From Amphiura filiformis (Eukaryota; Echinodermata; Ophiuroidea; Amphilepidida; Amphiuridae), in assembly GCF_039555335.1 (NCBI RefSeq), contig NC_092641.1, positions 34,559,548-34,623,547 of the forward strand: DNA of 64,000 nucleotides, written 5' to 3'. Below the pieces are notes generated by a model. That model was not told the origin of the DNA. It made no database searches and saw only the letters and a list, made by a program, of their open reading frames with translations. The position numbers were made by a program, and so were the translations under genes. This document shows positions 46,911 through 58,436 of the stretch, in pieces (position 1 is the stretch's first letter; every line of letters starts with the position of its first letter).

Positions 46911-48125
46911 GCCAACAAATAGGTTTGTCTCTGGCCTGGCTGAATATTGAAAATCCAATTCTTCTTTACTTGGCCTTTATACTAGATATTTAAAAATGCT
47001 TGGAAGGTTCTTCCAGTAGTATAAAAGCTTATAAACAAAGTATAGAACATAATCGCTATTGCTATAATTACAATTAACGTTTTTGTATCGCATCGCATAA
47101 AAGCAAATAAAAGATAGAACTGTAATTAGAGTACTATAGTGCAACAGCGCATTAATCCCTGAAATTTTCAACCAATAGATTCCACAAAACCTAGTACTAA
47201 CATTCTCAGTTTTGTCCTTATACCACTTTTGACCTTTGACAAAATGCTATCGAACCTTTACTGTGAGTGACAGCTGGTTGAGGTATCTCTTTGCTATTCC
47301 ATATGAAGCCCAGCCATTCAGCAAGTGGCTACTGACTGTCCTTAATAGGCTTGGTTGAGCACTGTCATCTGCTACACAAAAGCATCACAGTTTAGAACCT
47401 GGTCACTTCATAAGCTTTTGCACAGCAGTTTGACCATTCAGTGAATGATTAGGCGTGAATTTTAAAAGCATAGCTCATGTGTGTGTACAGCAGAGAATTC
47501 GCCGTAGAAATAGTAATGTAACAGGATTAATTACCTTAGCGACCGCCCATACTATTTTTGAGTGTAGCAAATTGAATAAAAAGTAAGCTTTTCAAAAGTT
47601 ATTTACATTGACTTTTCCCATGAAGCACGCAGATATTGAACACAGTGTAGTGGGCTTTCATCTGTCAGGCAGTAATGAGCATGTAACAATAGGCAGCGGA
47701 AATAGGAGGAAGAAGGAGGAAATAATTTCCAATTTTGTCACTTTAAAAACTCTACCTTTGCCATTCAAATGCGTGTATCTTTGTGCAATAAAGTCGCATC
47801 GTACGGAAATTCTCGATTTATCAACCACTTTATTTTTTAATTGTTTTAGTACCTTAAGTAGCTTTGCTTTAAGTGTACGGATACTTTTAGTACGCAGTAT
47901 AGATTGAATACGATACCACTATTTTAAAGACTCTAATGTTACAGGTGCGAGTGATCAACATGATGTGAAAATTCTATAGAATTACGATCCCGATCTGTAT
48001 CCATATTCTTTGATACTATAATCTATGGCGCAATGTAGAGGAGCTGTGTGATGTCTAGAGCAGGGCACGGCTCGCTATGGTAATTAATTCTGTTACATCA
48101 CTACTCCTACGGCAAATTGTAATTA
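46911..48125. other. 3' flank of the HYR/EGF gene
   Basis: Probably 3' UTR to about 47130, then AT-rich sequence. Frames such as 47608-47907 show no motif. Confidence 0.45.
47106..47111 (+). terminator. Poly(A) signal AATAAA of the HYR/EGF gene
   Basis: AATAAA 195 nt after the TAG stop, in AT-rich sequence. A second AATAAA at 47575-47580 is an alternative. Confidence 0.5.
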
Positions 48126-48430
48126 GCCGGTAAAGTGATGTAATAATCGGATTAACTACCATAGCAATAGGTGAAAAAAAATTTGAATTATATCGCGTGG
48201 CACTACAAGCAGTTTGCACTCATCACCTGTGTATGTCTGCAATCATAGATTGAAAACAATACCGCTCTTTTCAAAGATACTAATCTTACAGGAGCGAGTG
48301 ATCAGCATGAAATGGTTCAATCCAGAGGTACCGATTGAACGTACTAATAGTGCAGCGCGGTGTAATCAAAAATTGTTTTCTCCTATTGCTATGGTAGTTA
48401 ATCCGATTATTACATCACTTCGGTAGTTAA
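48126..48430. mobile_element. Palindromic MITE
   Basis: GTGATGTAATAATCGGATTA and ACTACCATAGCAATAGG at the left are repeated inverted at the right end (48390-48428). A further partial copy lies at 42985-43120. Confidence 0.7.
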
Positions 48431-48744
48431 TCCGATTATAACATCACAGTTCTTTCAGGGACACCCTGTATTACTATAACAATGGTTGCAATCTTCTTTA
48501 ATGTTCTTAAGAGGAATTAATATGGAAGTATCTTATTGTTATCATGGTAATTATACTGTGTAATAATACCTTCAATTCATTAACATAAAGAGGACAAACA
48601 ACTCAGAAATGATTTTATGTGTAATTGTTTTTTCATAATCAAAATCTGCATTGCTTGTGGAGACAGGGGCATCACAACATTTAACCTCTAGTAGGTAGAA
48701 TAATATGCAGTCGCAAATAGCTGTATTTAAGCATAAATCAACAA

Positions 48745-49027
48745 GGGGCTGTGCAATTAATTCTGAGCTCCCCGTAAAAGTTCGAAAATGATCTAGATAT
48801 ATAATGCGAGCGTAGCGAGCAGGGAATATGTCGCATATTTGAACATCTCTGTCCTGTTTTTCTAAGTCTTTCAGAGCATGTATATTTAAAGGGTGCCCCG
48901 TAAATTCCCCCTTTCGACCTGGAAAAAATTGCTTGTCCCCTCCTTTTGGCTTGCAGCAAAAAAAAAAAAAAAAAACTTGCCCTTACCCATTTTACCACCC
49001 CAGGGCTCATTATTATTACACAGCCCC
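48745..49027. mobile_element. MITE of the GGGGCTGTGCAA family
   Basis: Ends GGGGCTGTGCAATTAATTC and ATTATTACACAGCCCC. Internal ATGCGAGCGTAGCGAGCAGG and a poly-A run at 48958-48976. Confidence 0.7.
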
Positions 49028-51189
49028 TAACCCGGGGATGTCACTCATTGAAATTGACAGGATGTTAATAATGGCGCCATCAAGACTTCCATGCACCACT
49101 CGCATGTCAAGACATGTCTAGAAGTCTGGCAATCCTGCTAAGCAAACAAAGAAATGAAAATTTCTGTTGCATCTTTCGGATTTTTATACAAGTAATTCTA
49201 GTTCATTCAAGTTGTATTTCAATTATTTCTTTTAATACAAACGTATTGCAGCCTAAGGTGACTTTATAGCGCTGTTTGAATATCAAAATGAAGTAATAAT
49301 TACACATTTCAATATACACTATCGCCTCTGTAGTTTCACCAGTATATTGACAGCACGAATATTTTCTGCAACACCGTGAGTAAATGGGCGAGAAGTGCTT
49401 ACGCTTCTCGCCTTACGCTTCTCGCCCAAAAAGAGAGTGCCGTTTCCAGGGATAACAAGTAACCATACGTATGCAAGAATAGGATAATAGCTGCTCTAAA
49501 CAAAAGAAAGTAAAACCTATATTATAGTTAAATTAAATTATCACGCTGTGGTATATTAAGCCTTTCACTAAGTACATATGTGCGTATAAATAAAGAACAT
49601 CTAATTCTTTAAGTTGAAGTTTAAGTAACACGAAATCTCCACACTAGTTACTAGCGAATTATATTTTTGATACTTCAGCGCGAACATTTGGTTTCTCAAC
49701 TTCTGATTGGATGATTGAATCACGTTATGGTAAGCGAGGAAACATTGACACCTTGGTCGCTAACTAAATCGAGTGGCATCGCGTGATGTTGATGCTAACC
49801 TGACCCTAGTAGCGTAGCCAGTGGTGGTGATGGTGGGGGGATTGGGGCAAGGTGGGCTGAGTGCCCCCCCCCCGACAAAATTGAAAGAGAGAAGTGCCCC
49901 ACAGACAAAAAATGAGAGAAAATCAGGAAGGCAAATGAAAAGAAATAAGGGGACAAGAAGGTTGTTTTCCATCAAAATCCATCTATATTATGGGCCAAAA
50001 TAGTGTAAAATAGAAATATTTTCCGCGCTGCGTGCGCACATTGTCACAAGAAGGCAATTTTCACCCAGATCTTCGTGCGCACATTGTGCCAATAAGGCCT
50101 TTTTTGGAAGATTAAAGACTTTACATGCCGTACATTCTCTCTTTAATAAAAAGAAACCCGGTATGTTTATTAGCGTCCGATAATACTGGATCAAAATGAT
50201 GCAACCGGGAATTTCTTCTTTTTTTTTCGTTCCCCCCCCTCCTGCTATGCCCCTGCCTGACCCCGTTTTTTTTGCACACGCCCTATATCAGGCATATTCA
50301 TGAAACCACAGATAATAACTCAAGGCTAGTGTGTTTAAAACTATTTTGTGCGAGCATAGGCGTCAATCCGGGGGGGGGGGGGCAGAGGGACGTGTCACTG
50401 ACCCCCACATTTGGGCAAAATGAAAAACTTTTTTCTTTTCAGCCACTTGTTGACAATTCAGGTCGAATGCCCCCCCTCCCCGCACACACACACATTTCAA
50501 GCCGGATTGGCGCTCATGTGTGCGATGCCTCGCACAACTTTATATGCCCAGGCTCCTAACCTCACAAAAATTGCATTGTGCGTTGACTTCCCTGAAATTG
50601 GTAGTATATTTTAGACTATTATGTTAATGACACAGGCAACGAAAACACGGAGGGCCGGGAGGTGTTGCCTTGTGCATCTTCCTTTTAGCCCTCGTGTTTG
50701 GGGCCAAAATACTAGGGTAAAATTGTCACATTTTTCCGCGCATTGCGCGCTCTGGGCTAAAAACAAGTCCCAATTTACCATTTTGCGCGCGCAAATGCCC
50801 CAGTAATACCGGCACAAAATATGCTAGACCCCCCTCCATTGCTTCCGCCGCCACTGGTTATTGATCGTTCTAATGAGATGTAATAAGCCCCGTGCTTTAG
50901 TCTGTTTAGATCTGTTCGGGAGTCTTGCGGGAGATATACGATGATCTGTTACTAGTACTCGAGATAATAAAACACTTCAAGTGAATTAAAGTTATGTCTT
51001 AATTGTCTTATGTTCTTGTCGTCTCTTAGATTTTAATATCAATATTGCTTAACCCTAAAATATATAATCATGATAATGGGTACGCAACAATGATGTCACT
51101 AATCTCAGTTTTACGATCGGAGTGTCGCCTCTCTAATATAGTACTCTCAGATGAAATGCACTTACCAAAGACCCGTTGCCGTTTGCTTG
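49028..51189. other. Intergenic repeats
   Basis: No gene seen. It contains a hairpin GGGCGAGAAG/CTTCTCGCCC at 49386-49428, a GTAGCGTAGCCAG repeat near 49807, C- and G-tracts (49864, 50370), and a GCGCGC-rich repeat at 50590-50870 ending in a CCGCCACTGG motif. Confidence 0.5.
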
Positions 51190-51765
51190 CCTCTTGGATG
51201 TTCCCTGGTTGATAGTTGTTTTTTGCATGACAAATATCTTGAACCTTGAGCTGCTAAAAAGTAGATGTATTGCAAGTACTTCATAACATGGGTCTTTCTA
51301 GAGTCTATGGTTTGAAAGCATATATCAGCTAGTCTGTGTCCGGCTGTTTTACCAATTTTAACCGGGCTCAGACGAGATCATTGAAAATCCGATATCGCTT
51401 GAGATCTATATTTGGAAATACTACAAGAAAAAAGAAACTCTCTGGTGTCAAAACATCTCACGTACATAACGCAATGCCAAAGGAATGAGGGAAAATGAAT
51501 GTCAACATTGAAGGCATAACGGAATACAGCAATATCACAATGAAAGCCAATTCCCTCTTTCTCATATGGCGTGAATCATTTTACGAGAAAGCACGATTAC
51601 TGATAGCGGCAGATGTTAAATAGGTTGTCGGTGAAAGGTTCTGCTAATCGACAAAGGACTGCGATATAATTGTAGTATTCTTTCGGTCCTCGGTTTCGAT
51701 CCTGAATTCATATCAACCAAAGACGGTCTTCTTTCATTTTTGTGACCATCAGGCAAAATGGCGGT
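51190..51765 (+). pseudogene. Decayed copy of the cGAS-like/Mab-21 gene
   Basis: It aligns by eye with 61190-61735 of the intact gene. Shared stretches include GCCTCTTG, CATGGGT, TTTGAAAGCA, CAGACGAGA, ATATGGCGT, AAGCACGATTAC, GAAAGGTTCTG, TCCTGAATTCATATCAAC and GACGGTCTTCTTTCA. The frame is destroyed by a 1-bp deletion at about 51618 that creates TAG, a 13-bp insertion near 51693, and a larger insertion near 51300. The N-terminal catalytic GS and D-x-D region is not recognisable. Same strand as the intact gene, 9.5 kb upstream: an old tandem or segmental duplicate. Confidence 0.75.
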
Positions 51766-52331
51766 AAGACTAATAGCGGTATTCACACAGTTTATGCATC
51801 GCTGATTCAATGATTCAATAATACACATGCACGTCGCGATGTGTTTAGCCATCACTCGATCGATGAACTCTGAATAAAACTAGAGATCTCCTATTTTTAT
51901 ATAAAAATATTGTAATTACAACACTTCAGGCTTAGTTTTGCACATGGTATTTTAGTACACCATTGGGCATTACAATCATGTAAAAAGTAGAGATTCAATC
52001 AAAATTGAGGGCGTCACAAATCACACATAGCTTCAACCGGCGCTATAGCTATATATTGTAGGATACTGAGAGTTCAAAGTGACAATTTTGATCTTCCTTA
52101 TAGAACCCATACCATTTCTCAATATCAAATTATAATAATTTGCCATAAAATTGGTATTATATCGCGAATTTCAAAAAATCAAAATTATTTGATATCAGAA
52201 GGACATTCCTCGTATTCAGAAATGAAATGTGCTCTCAGGTCCCTACTTTGCAAAACGTTGCAATGGACTAATGCTAATATATATATGCATCCTACACAAA
52301 CTTGAATACAACCCGATGAATCTATATATTA

Positions 52332-52610
52332 GGGAACAACCCAAAAGTTCGATGAAGCCCTATAAACGAAAGTCCTTTCGTTAGGGAGGGAGGGAGGGGG
52401 TCAAAAAGTCCGATTACGTTTGTTAAAAAAGTAGTTAAAACATCGGTCAAAGTTGATCTTTTTAGGATTTTTTAAATTTTACAATTATAATGTATATTAA
52501 AATATATAATTGTACAATTTTAGTATTTTCTGAAGTACGATATTGACATTTTACAGTGGTTGCTGTAAATAAAATAGAATTATTGTTTCTTAAATGTGAT
52601 CCAAGACGCA
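52332..52610. mobile_element. MITE, truncated copy of the 60055 family
   Basis: It starts GGGAACAACCCAAAAGTTCG after TTA and follows the 60055-60632 element for about 270 bp (CTTTCGTTAGGGAGG, AAGTCCGATTACGTTTGT, ATTGACATTTTACAGTGGTT), then diverges. Confidence 0.75.
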
Positions 52611-53773
52611 ATGACACCCCGATTAGTAATTTTCCTACCGGGGTTGACACTCTTCGTTAGACCTGGGTCAATATTCATATTGTGGGTCCTTTTGATATCT
52701 TGAAATTCCAAGAAGTATAGACCCCCAGTTGGGTCAAATGAAAAAGATAAAAAGTACAGAATATAATAAAAAAATAATTTCCCCACCGGGGGTGCTACTC
52801 CTCATAAGACTCTGGTAAATATTCCTATTTTGGGTCTCTATCTCAAAATGCCAAGAAGGTGTGACCCCCGGGTAACAGTGGTATACCACATGAGGTATCC
52901 GTGTTCTATAAGCTGCATATCCTATCAACGACTGCTACACCTTTAGTTTAGGACAAAACATTGTCATTGTCATGGTTGCTGAATTCAACACCCTTAGACA
53001 AGAAATAGTAGGTTTTTCACCCTATTTTCAAGCTGCCATCTAACTATGATGAGTTGAGTACCAAAGCTGAATTTTTGTTTCTAGGTAGGTCTCATAAGTA
53101 TGTTTCAGGGCTGTAAATTTCAATTCATGTTTCAACTGTCAACATGGTCAACCATTGGTCAGAAAGAGGGGGGGTCTCCAGCAAATTTTCACCCGAACCC
53201 AACTTCGGATACCGCCCATTTCTCCATTAATGGTTTGATTTGCTCAAACTTGCTTGTGGTCTTAGATATGTACCTATAGACAATGTATCTATGACATTTG
53301 AGTCATATGACCACATATTTTTGGCACCAGGGGACCCCCAAAATGACAAAATCACACTTGCGGTTGAATAAATGACTAACTTTGGGTGCTCATAACTTAA
53401 AAAGGAAAGCAGATATCTGAAATTTAGAGCCAGATTCTAAAAATATGACATAAGGTTAGCTAGAATCCAAGATTGCAGCTTTATATCTGTTCAGAACAAG
53501 AAGTTATGAGCCACCAAAGTTGGTAAAAATCACCAATGAGTCTCGCGAGTGCCAAAAAGGGGGGTTCTGGGCCAAACTTCTAAAAAACGACATGGCCTAT
53601 GAAGCCAAATTTTTGTATGGGTTCATTGTGGCCACAAAAGAATATTCTGATGGAATTTCATCAAAATCTGAGAGGGCCACCTGGGAACTTTTCAGAAATT
53701 TGGTTGATTTGACATGGACTGACCCTGTTATTTCCATGGTACGATGTGCCTTAATAAATAATCGGCGAAATTA
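52611..53773. other. Intergenic, no gene recognised
   Basis: Contains repeated ACCCCC-GGTTGACAC-like segments near 52615-52880, probably an old repeat. A 106-codon frame at 53520 has no motif and runs into the element starting at 53774. Confidence 0.4.
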
Positions 53774-54360
53774 CGAGGGTTATTCAAAAAGTTCTACCTG
53801 TTGTGTCATAACTTTTGTTTTGTTAAAGGTAGCTACTTGAAAATCTGCATACATATAGTTCGTAATGTCACCTACAGGTGGTGAAACGGTGACGCATCTT
53901 TGGATATTGCACTTGAAAACATGGGTGCAGCCAATGTACGAACTTCCCTCTTTATATAAAAAAATCATATTAGTAACAATATAAATTTTGAATTAATCTA
54001 CACCTTACAGTCCAAAACATCATCTGTGACTGAAAAAGTACAATTTTGATGGACAGAAGTTACCCAGAATTCCAATTTTGGAGGGATATCTTGTAACATC
54101 TCAGTTAATGACAATCAGCATAGTGTCCATCCCTACATCATGACTTTTCTAGCTGCGCTTTTGATAAAAAACAAAAGTTAAAGCTACTATAACATATTTT
54201 TCAGCCAAAAAAGTAAATTTAATTCCCTTTCTGATCTATTGTGGTGTTTTATTCCAAAGAAACCGACATAATGCCACAATTTTACACCATGTTTTATTGA
54301 AGTCAATATCTTCATAAACTGAGTTTGTGGTCATTTATACTAATTTTAATACACTGGCTC

Positions 54361-55870
54361 CGCAAATAGATTCATCAGGATTGTCCATTGAAAATTATTT
54401 ACATTGTTCTAAAACAAATCCAGTAAAATAGGTGATGTTGACATACCTCAATGACGTTTCGTGCTGTATCACAGCACTTTCTCAAATTGAATGACCATTA
54501 AGATCATTAGGAAGCGACTGGAAGATGACAACACGCTGAATGAAAGGACTAAGCTTTCCATAGATGACATCATGGAAGTTCTCGAGTTTGCTCTCACCAC
54601 TACTTACTTTTCCTTCCGGGGCCAAATATATCAACAACGGTTTGGCACAGCTATGGGTTCGCCAGTCAGCCCGATTGTAGCGAACTTGTACATGGAGTGG
54701 CTTGAACAAGAAGCGCTCGTGACAGCCCCCCTTGACATAAAACCTAGGCTATGGAAACGTTACGTGGATGACGTGTTGGAAATTGTTAACAAAGGATCCG
54801 CAGAACCTCTCACAGAGCATCTAAATCAAATAGACAAAACCGGCAACATTAAGTTCACCTTTGAAACGGAAGAAAACAAGCAAATTCCTTTCTTGGATAC
54901 ACTAATAGTCAAGAAGCCCAACGGTTCCATCAAGCTCTTAGTTTACAGAAAAGCGACACATACAGATCAATACTTGCATTTCCAATCGCACCACCCCCTA
55001 CAACACAAACTCAGTGTAATCCGGACACTTATGGACAGGAAAGATAAAGTTGTCACCGAGGAGAAAGATAGAGAGTTGGAGGAAAGTAGAATAAAGGAAG
55101 CGCTTTCTCGCTGTGGATACCCGGAGTGGGCATTTAAATCTGTTAAAAAACCGAGCAAGCCAGTAGTCAAAGATCAGTCGCAAACAAAAAGCCGCGGCTT
55201 TGTGTGTCTCCCATACAAACAGGGTCTTTCGGAAAAGACAAAGAGAATCTTTAAGAAGCACGGTTACCAAGCAAATTTCAAGCCACACAAAACACTCAGA
55301 AACCATCTAGTTCACCCTAAAGATAAACGGGACGTCAAAACGACAGCTGATTGTGTTTATGAAATTCCATGCTTAGGTTGCCCAAAATCTTACATCGGTG
55401 AAACCTCAAGACTCTTTGGTACGAGAATGAAAGAGCACAAATCTGAATCAGACGCTGCCTCGGAAAAACCCTACACCAGAGCACAAAGAAAAACATCGGT
55501 TGAAAGCGCCCCTAGAAAATCCGCTCTCACGGACCATGTCGCTGAAGACAATCACGTGATCGGTTGGGACGAAGCCAAGATAAAAGACATTGAAACCAAC
55601 AGAAAAAGAAGGCATATGAAGGAATCAATTTGGATACGAAAGAGGGGGCAGGCTAACACTCTCAATAGGGATTGTGGAAACTACTTCCTTCCGCACATCT
55701 ATGATCAGCTACTAACAGCGCCACCTACGTCAGCTACCAACAGGAAGCAACAGACGTCTAAGGTCAAAGCTGGTCATTCAATTTGAGAAAGTGCTGTGAT
55801 ACAGCACGAAACGTCATTGAGGTATGTCAACATCACCTATTTTACTGGATTTGTTTTAGAACAATGTAAA
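54361..55870 (+). mobile_element. Penelope-like retroelement with inverted terminal repeats and candidate target duplication
   Basis: 54394-54495 is repeated inverted at 55772-55873 (ATTTACATTGTTCTAAAAC, TAAAATAGGTGATGTTGAC, GACGTTTCGTGCTGTATCAC). AATACACTGGCT occurs directly at 54349-54360 and 55871-55882 outside the repeats, a possible 12-bp target duplication. It is inserted in the larger element 53774-58740. Confidence 0.85.
54491..55786 (+). CDS. Penelope-like polyprotein, 5'-truncated: reverse transcriptase end plus GIY-YIG endonuclease
   Basis: 431 codons, open throughout. The RT palm motifs GTAMGSPVSP (residues 52-61) and YVDD (91-94) are present, followed by PFLDTLIV and HHPLQHKLSVIRTL. 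The C-terminal GIY-YIG nuclease has VYEIPCLGCPKSYIGETSR (289-307), R312 and E315-H316. The linker between them is Lys-rich. Full Penelope proteins are roughly twice as long; the N-terminal RT fingers are missing, and the first ATG lies in the inverted repeat, so this copy is not autonomous. RT copies RNA into DNA; the nuclease nicks the target. Confidence 0.9.
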   Translation: MTIKIIRKRLEDDNTLNERTKLSIDDIMEVLEFALTTTYFSFRGQIYQQRFGTAMGSPVSPIVANLYMEWLEQEALVTAPLDIKPRLWKRYVDDVLEIVNKGSAEPLTEHLNQIDKTGNIKFTFETEENKQIPFLDTLIVKKPNGSIKLLVYRKATHTDQYLHFQSHHPLQHKLSVIRTLMDRKDKVVTEEKDRELEESRIKEALSRCGYPEWAFKSVKKPSKPVVKDQSQTKSRGFVCLPYKQGLSEKTKRIFKKHGYQANFKPHKTLRNHLVHPKDKRDVKTTADCVYEIPCLGCPKSYIGETSRLFGTRMKEHKSESDAASEKPYTRAQRKTSVESAPRKSALTDHVAEDNHVIGWDEAKIKDIETNRKRRHMKESIWIRKRGQANTLNRDCGNYFLPHIYDQLLTAPPTSATNRKQQTSKVKAGHSI

Positions 55871-55970
55871 TAATACACTGGCTATTTGTTCTATTAGTTT
55901 TGTGCATATTAATGTCCATCATTTTCAGTTTTAGGCAACCTTTTAACCAGTACATATAATTTTATGATTA

Positions 55971-57532
55971 CACAGCCAGTTAGTCACGGCTGTGTCTTTT
56001 TTCTTACAGGTTCTTTCTTCTTTCTTTATGTCAGGCGGATTTATCCGCCTGATATACTGTGAAGCTCTCAAATCTTCTTTCTTTCTTTCTTCTTTAGTAG
56101 AACCAAAAATTGCTACTAGTGCCAGATGCTTGCACCAATTTTGACCAAACTTGGCCACAAGAAGCACTGACCCAAGCTTAATATAACTTCTACACGGATA
56201 GGGGTCAAAGGTCATATAAGGGTTATTAGGGGTCATTTTGTGAAAATCTTAAAAATGCTACTGCTCCTTTAAATGACATGCTATGACCACCAAACATGGT
56301 TAGCAAGAACCGCTGGCCCAAGCTTCAAATAAGTTGTACCACAGATTGGGGTCAAAGTTCATGTAAGGCTTGATAGGGGTCATTTTGTGAAAATATTTGT
56401 GTGAAATGTTATGAAGCAGCTATCATTAGAGGCAGCAATTTGGGTGATAACTTAGGCAGGGAGACAGCTTGTCTGCTGTTTTGATAATGAGAGATAAGCA
56501 TAGTAAATATTTTGAAAGTCTCAACATATTAAATCTTAACCACAGTCTAGACCAAACTGAACATGTCAGAGATTGTCCAGTGTAGGGGCAGTGGTGTGGT
56601 TTTGGGTAGATAGCTGACAGTGCATCTCACATAAGATTTTCTTTCTTTTGGGGGGGGGGCTATTTGCTATATGGACCAAGTATAGGCACGGGGAACTGTG
56701 TTAGGAATGCACTTTTGCTTGGTTATATGGGAAAGTGCGGGAGGGCAGCGTGGGTAGGGGAGGAGGGGAGTCAGGTCAAATTCAAAGTTAATCCCATGGG
56801 GCTGTAACTCCGAGAAAATGATCACTGACAATTGAGGAATATGAAATTGCAAAGGTCATCCGAGGTCAAAGGTCAGGTCAAATTTAAAGTTGCTCCAATT
56901 GACCTGTAACTCAGGGAAAACAATCCCTGACACTTAAGGAGTATAAATCCATAAAGGTCATCTGAGGTCAAAGGTCAGGTCAAATTTTAAGTTGCTCCGA
57001 TTGAGCTGCAACTCAGGAAAATGATCCTCGACACTTCAGAAGTGTAAAACCGCAAAGGTCATCCGAGGTCAAAGGTCAGGTCAAATTTAAGTTGCTCCAA
57101 ACAGCCTGTGACTCAGGGAAAACAAACCCTGACACTGGAGGAGTATAAAACCGTGAAGGTCATCAGAGGTCAAAGGTCAGGTCAAATTTAAAGTTGCTCC
57201 GAATGATCCCCGACATTTCAGGAGTATAAAACCGCAAAGGTCATCCAAGGTTAAAGGTCAGGTCAAATTTGAAGTTACTCCGATCAGCCTGTAACTCCGG
57301 GAACACAATCCCTAATACCTCAGGAGTATAAAACCGGAAAGGTCATCCGAGGTCAAAGGTCAGGTCAAATTTAAAGTTGCTCCAATCGAGCTGTAACTTG
57401 CAGAAAATGATCCTTGACACTTGGGGAGTATAGCATGAGTTTACCCGAGGTCTAAGGTCAAACGATGCTAATCAGAATCAATCACCGCCTGACATTCGTG
57501 GCTTGTGAGCCACAGTAGCTCTAGTTCTTCTT
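55971..57532 (+). mobile_element. Helitron-like element ending in hairpin plus CTAG
   Basis: Its right end reads GTGGCT-TGTG-AGCCAC hairpin, AGTAGCT, CTAG, then T, the Helitron 3' structure. Hairpins ACACAGCC/GGCTGTGT (55972-55999) and GGCGGA/TCCGCC (56034-56051) lie near the left side. The start is uncertain. No Rep/helicase frame, so non-autonomous. Confidence 0.5.
56863..57367 (+). repeat. 101-bp tandem array carrying nuclear-receptor DR1 motifs
   Basis: Six units start at 56863, 56965, 57066, 57167, 57248 (variant) and 57350. Five contain AGGTCAAAGGTCAGGTCA exactly, an AGGTCA direct repeat with one-base spacing followed by a third half-site without spacing. Between the motifs, AAATTTAAAGTTGCTCC and a GGAGTATAAAACCG-type segment are conserved. 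Confidence 0.85.
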
Positions 57533-58436
57533 CTGCCGACCACTACATTTGCTCTAGCACTTACATGCTTGCGCCAATTTTGACCTTACTTAGTCACAAC
57601 CATCATTGACCATGCCCCTACATGTCACATGAAACTCGTGGGGTCAAAGGTCAAACAGGGGTCATAGGGGTCAAAAACGTGATTTCAACTCAAAATGCTT
57701 CTTCTCTCACAGATTACGTAGGAGAGTGACACCATTTGCACACATGCATTGTTATTAGCCAGTGTCTATGGGGTCCTCACAGATTTGGGGTCAAAGGTCA
57801 TTAAGGGGTCACTTCCGGTATAAAACGAAAAACCTTCAAAATTTTTTATTTGCTAAGAAAAACATAGGACAGTAACGGTATGTTCACAAATAAATTGTAG
57901 TTACTCTGTGCATTTGTGGTATTTTTTCATTTAGGGTCAAAGGTCATTAAGGGGCTACTTCCGGTATAAAACGAAATTCCTTTAAAATGCTTCTTCTTCC
58001 ACAAATTACGTATGACAGTGACGCCACTTGCACATATGCATTGTTATTACCCAGTGTCTATGGGGTCCTCACAAATTTGGAATCAAAGGTCATTAGGGCG
58101 TATTCCGGTATAAAACGAAAAACCTTCAAAAATTTTTATTTGCTAAGAAAAACATTGGAGGGTGGTGGTATATTCACACGTGAATTGTGTTTACCTATTG
58201 TACATGTGGTATTTTTTCATTTGGGGTCAAAGGTCATTAAGGGGTCACTTCCGGTCTGAGACGAAAAACCTTCAAAATGCCCCTTTCTGCCACAAATAAC
58301 ATAGCAAAGTGGTGCCACTTGCACCCATACACTGACATTAGCCAATGTCTATGGGCGTTTTATATATTTTGAGGTCAAAGGGCATTAAGGCGTCAAAACA
58401 CGGCTGTGTTCGTGGTCTTAGACCACAGCTAAGTCT
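57533..58436 (+). mobile_element. Second Helitron-like element in tandem
   Basis: It directly follows the first CTAG end and finishes with hairpin GTGGTC-TTA-GACCAC, AGCTAAGT, CTAG, then T. It contains three units of about 220-280 bp with GGTCAAAGGTCATTAAGGGG and AAAACGAAAAACCTTCAAAA. Related fragments occur at 9950-10260 and 14090-14450. Confidence 0.55.

Noticed and set aside
47608-47907. 99-codon frame after the large gene
   Set aside because: No motif, lies in AT-rich flank, start and end fall in ordinary sequence.
54967-55306. Minus-strand frames inside the Penelope element
   Set aside because: Antisense to a clear RT/GIY-YIG protein.
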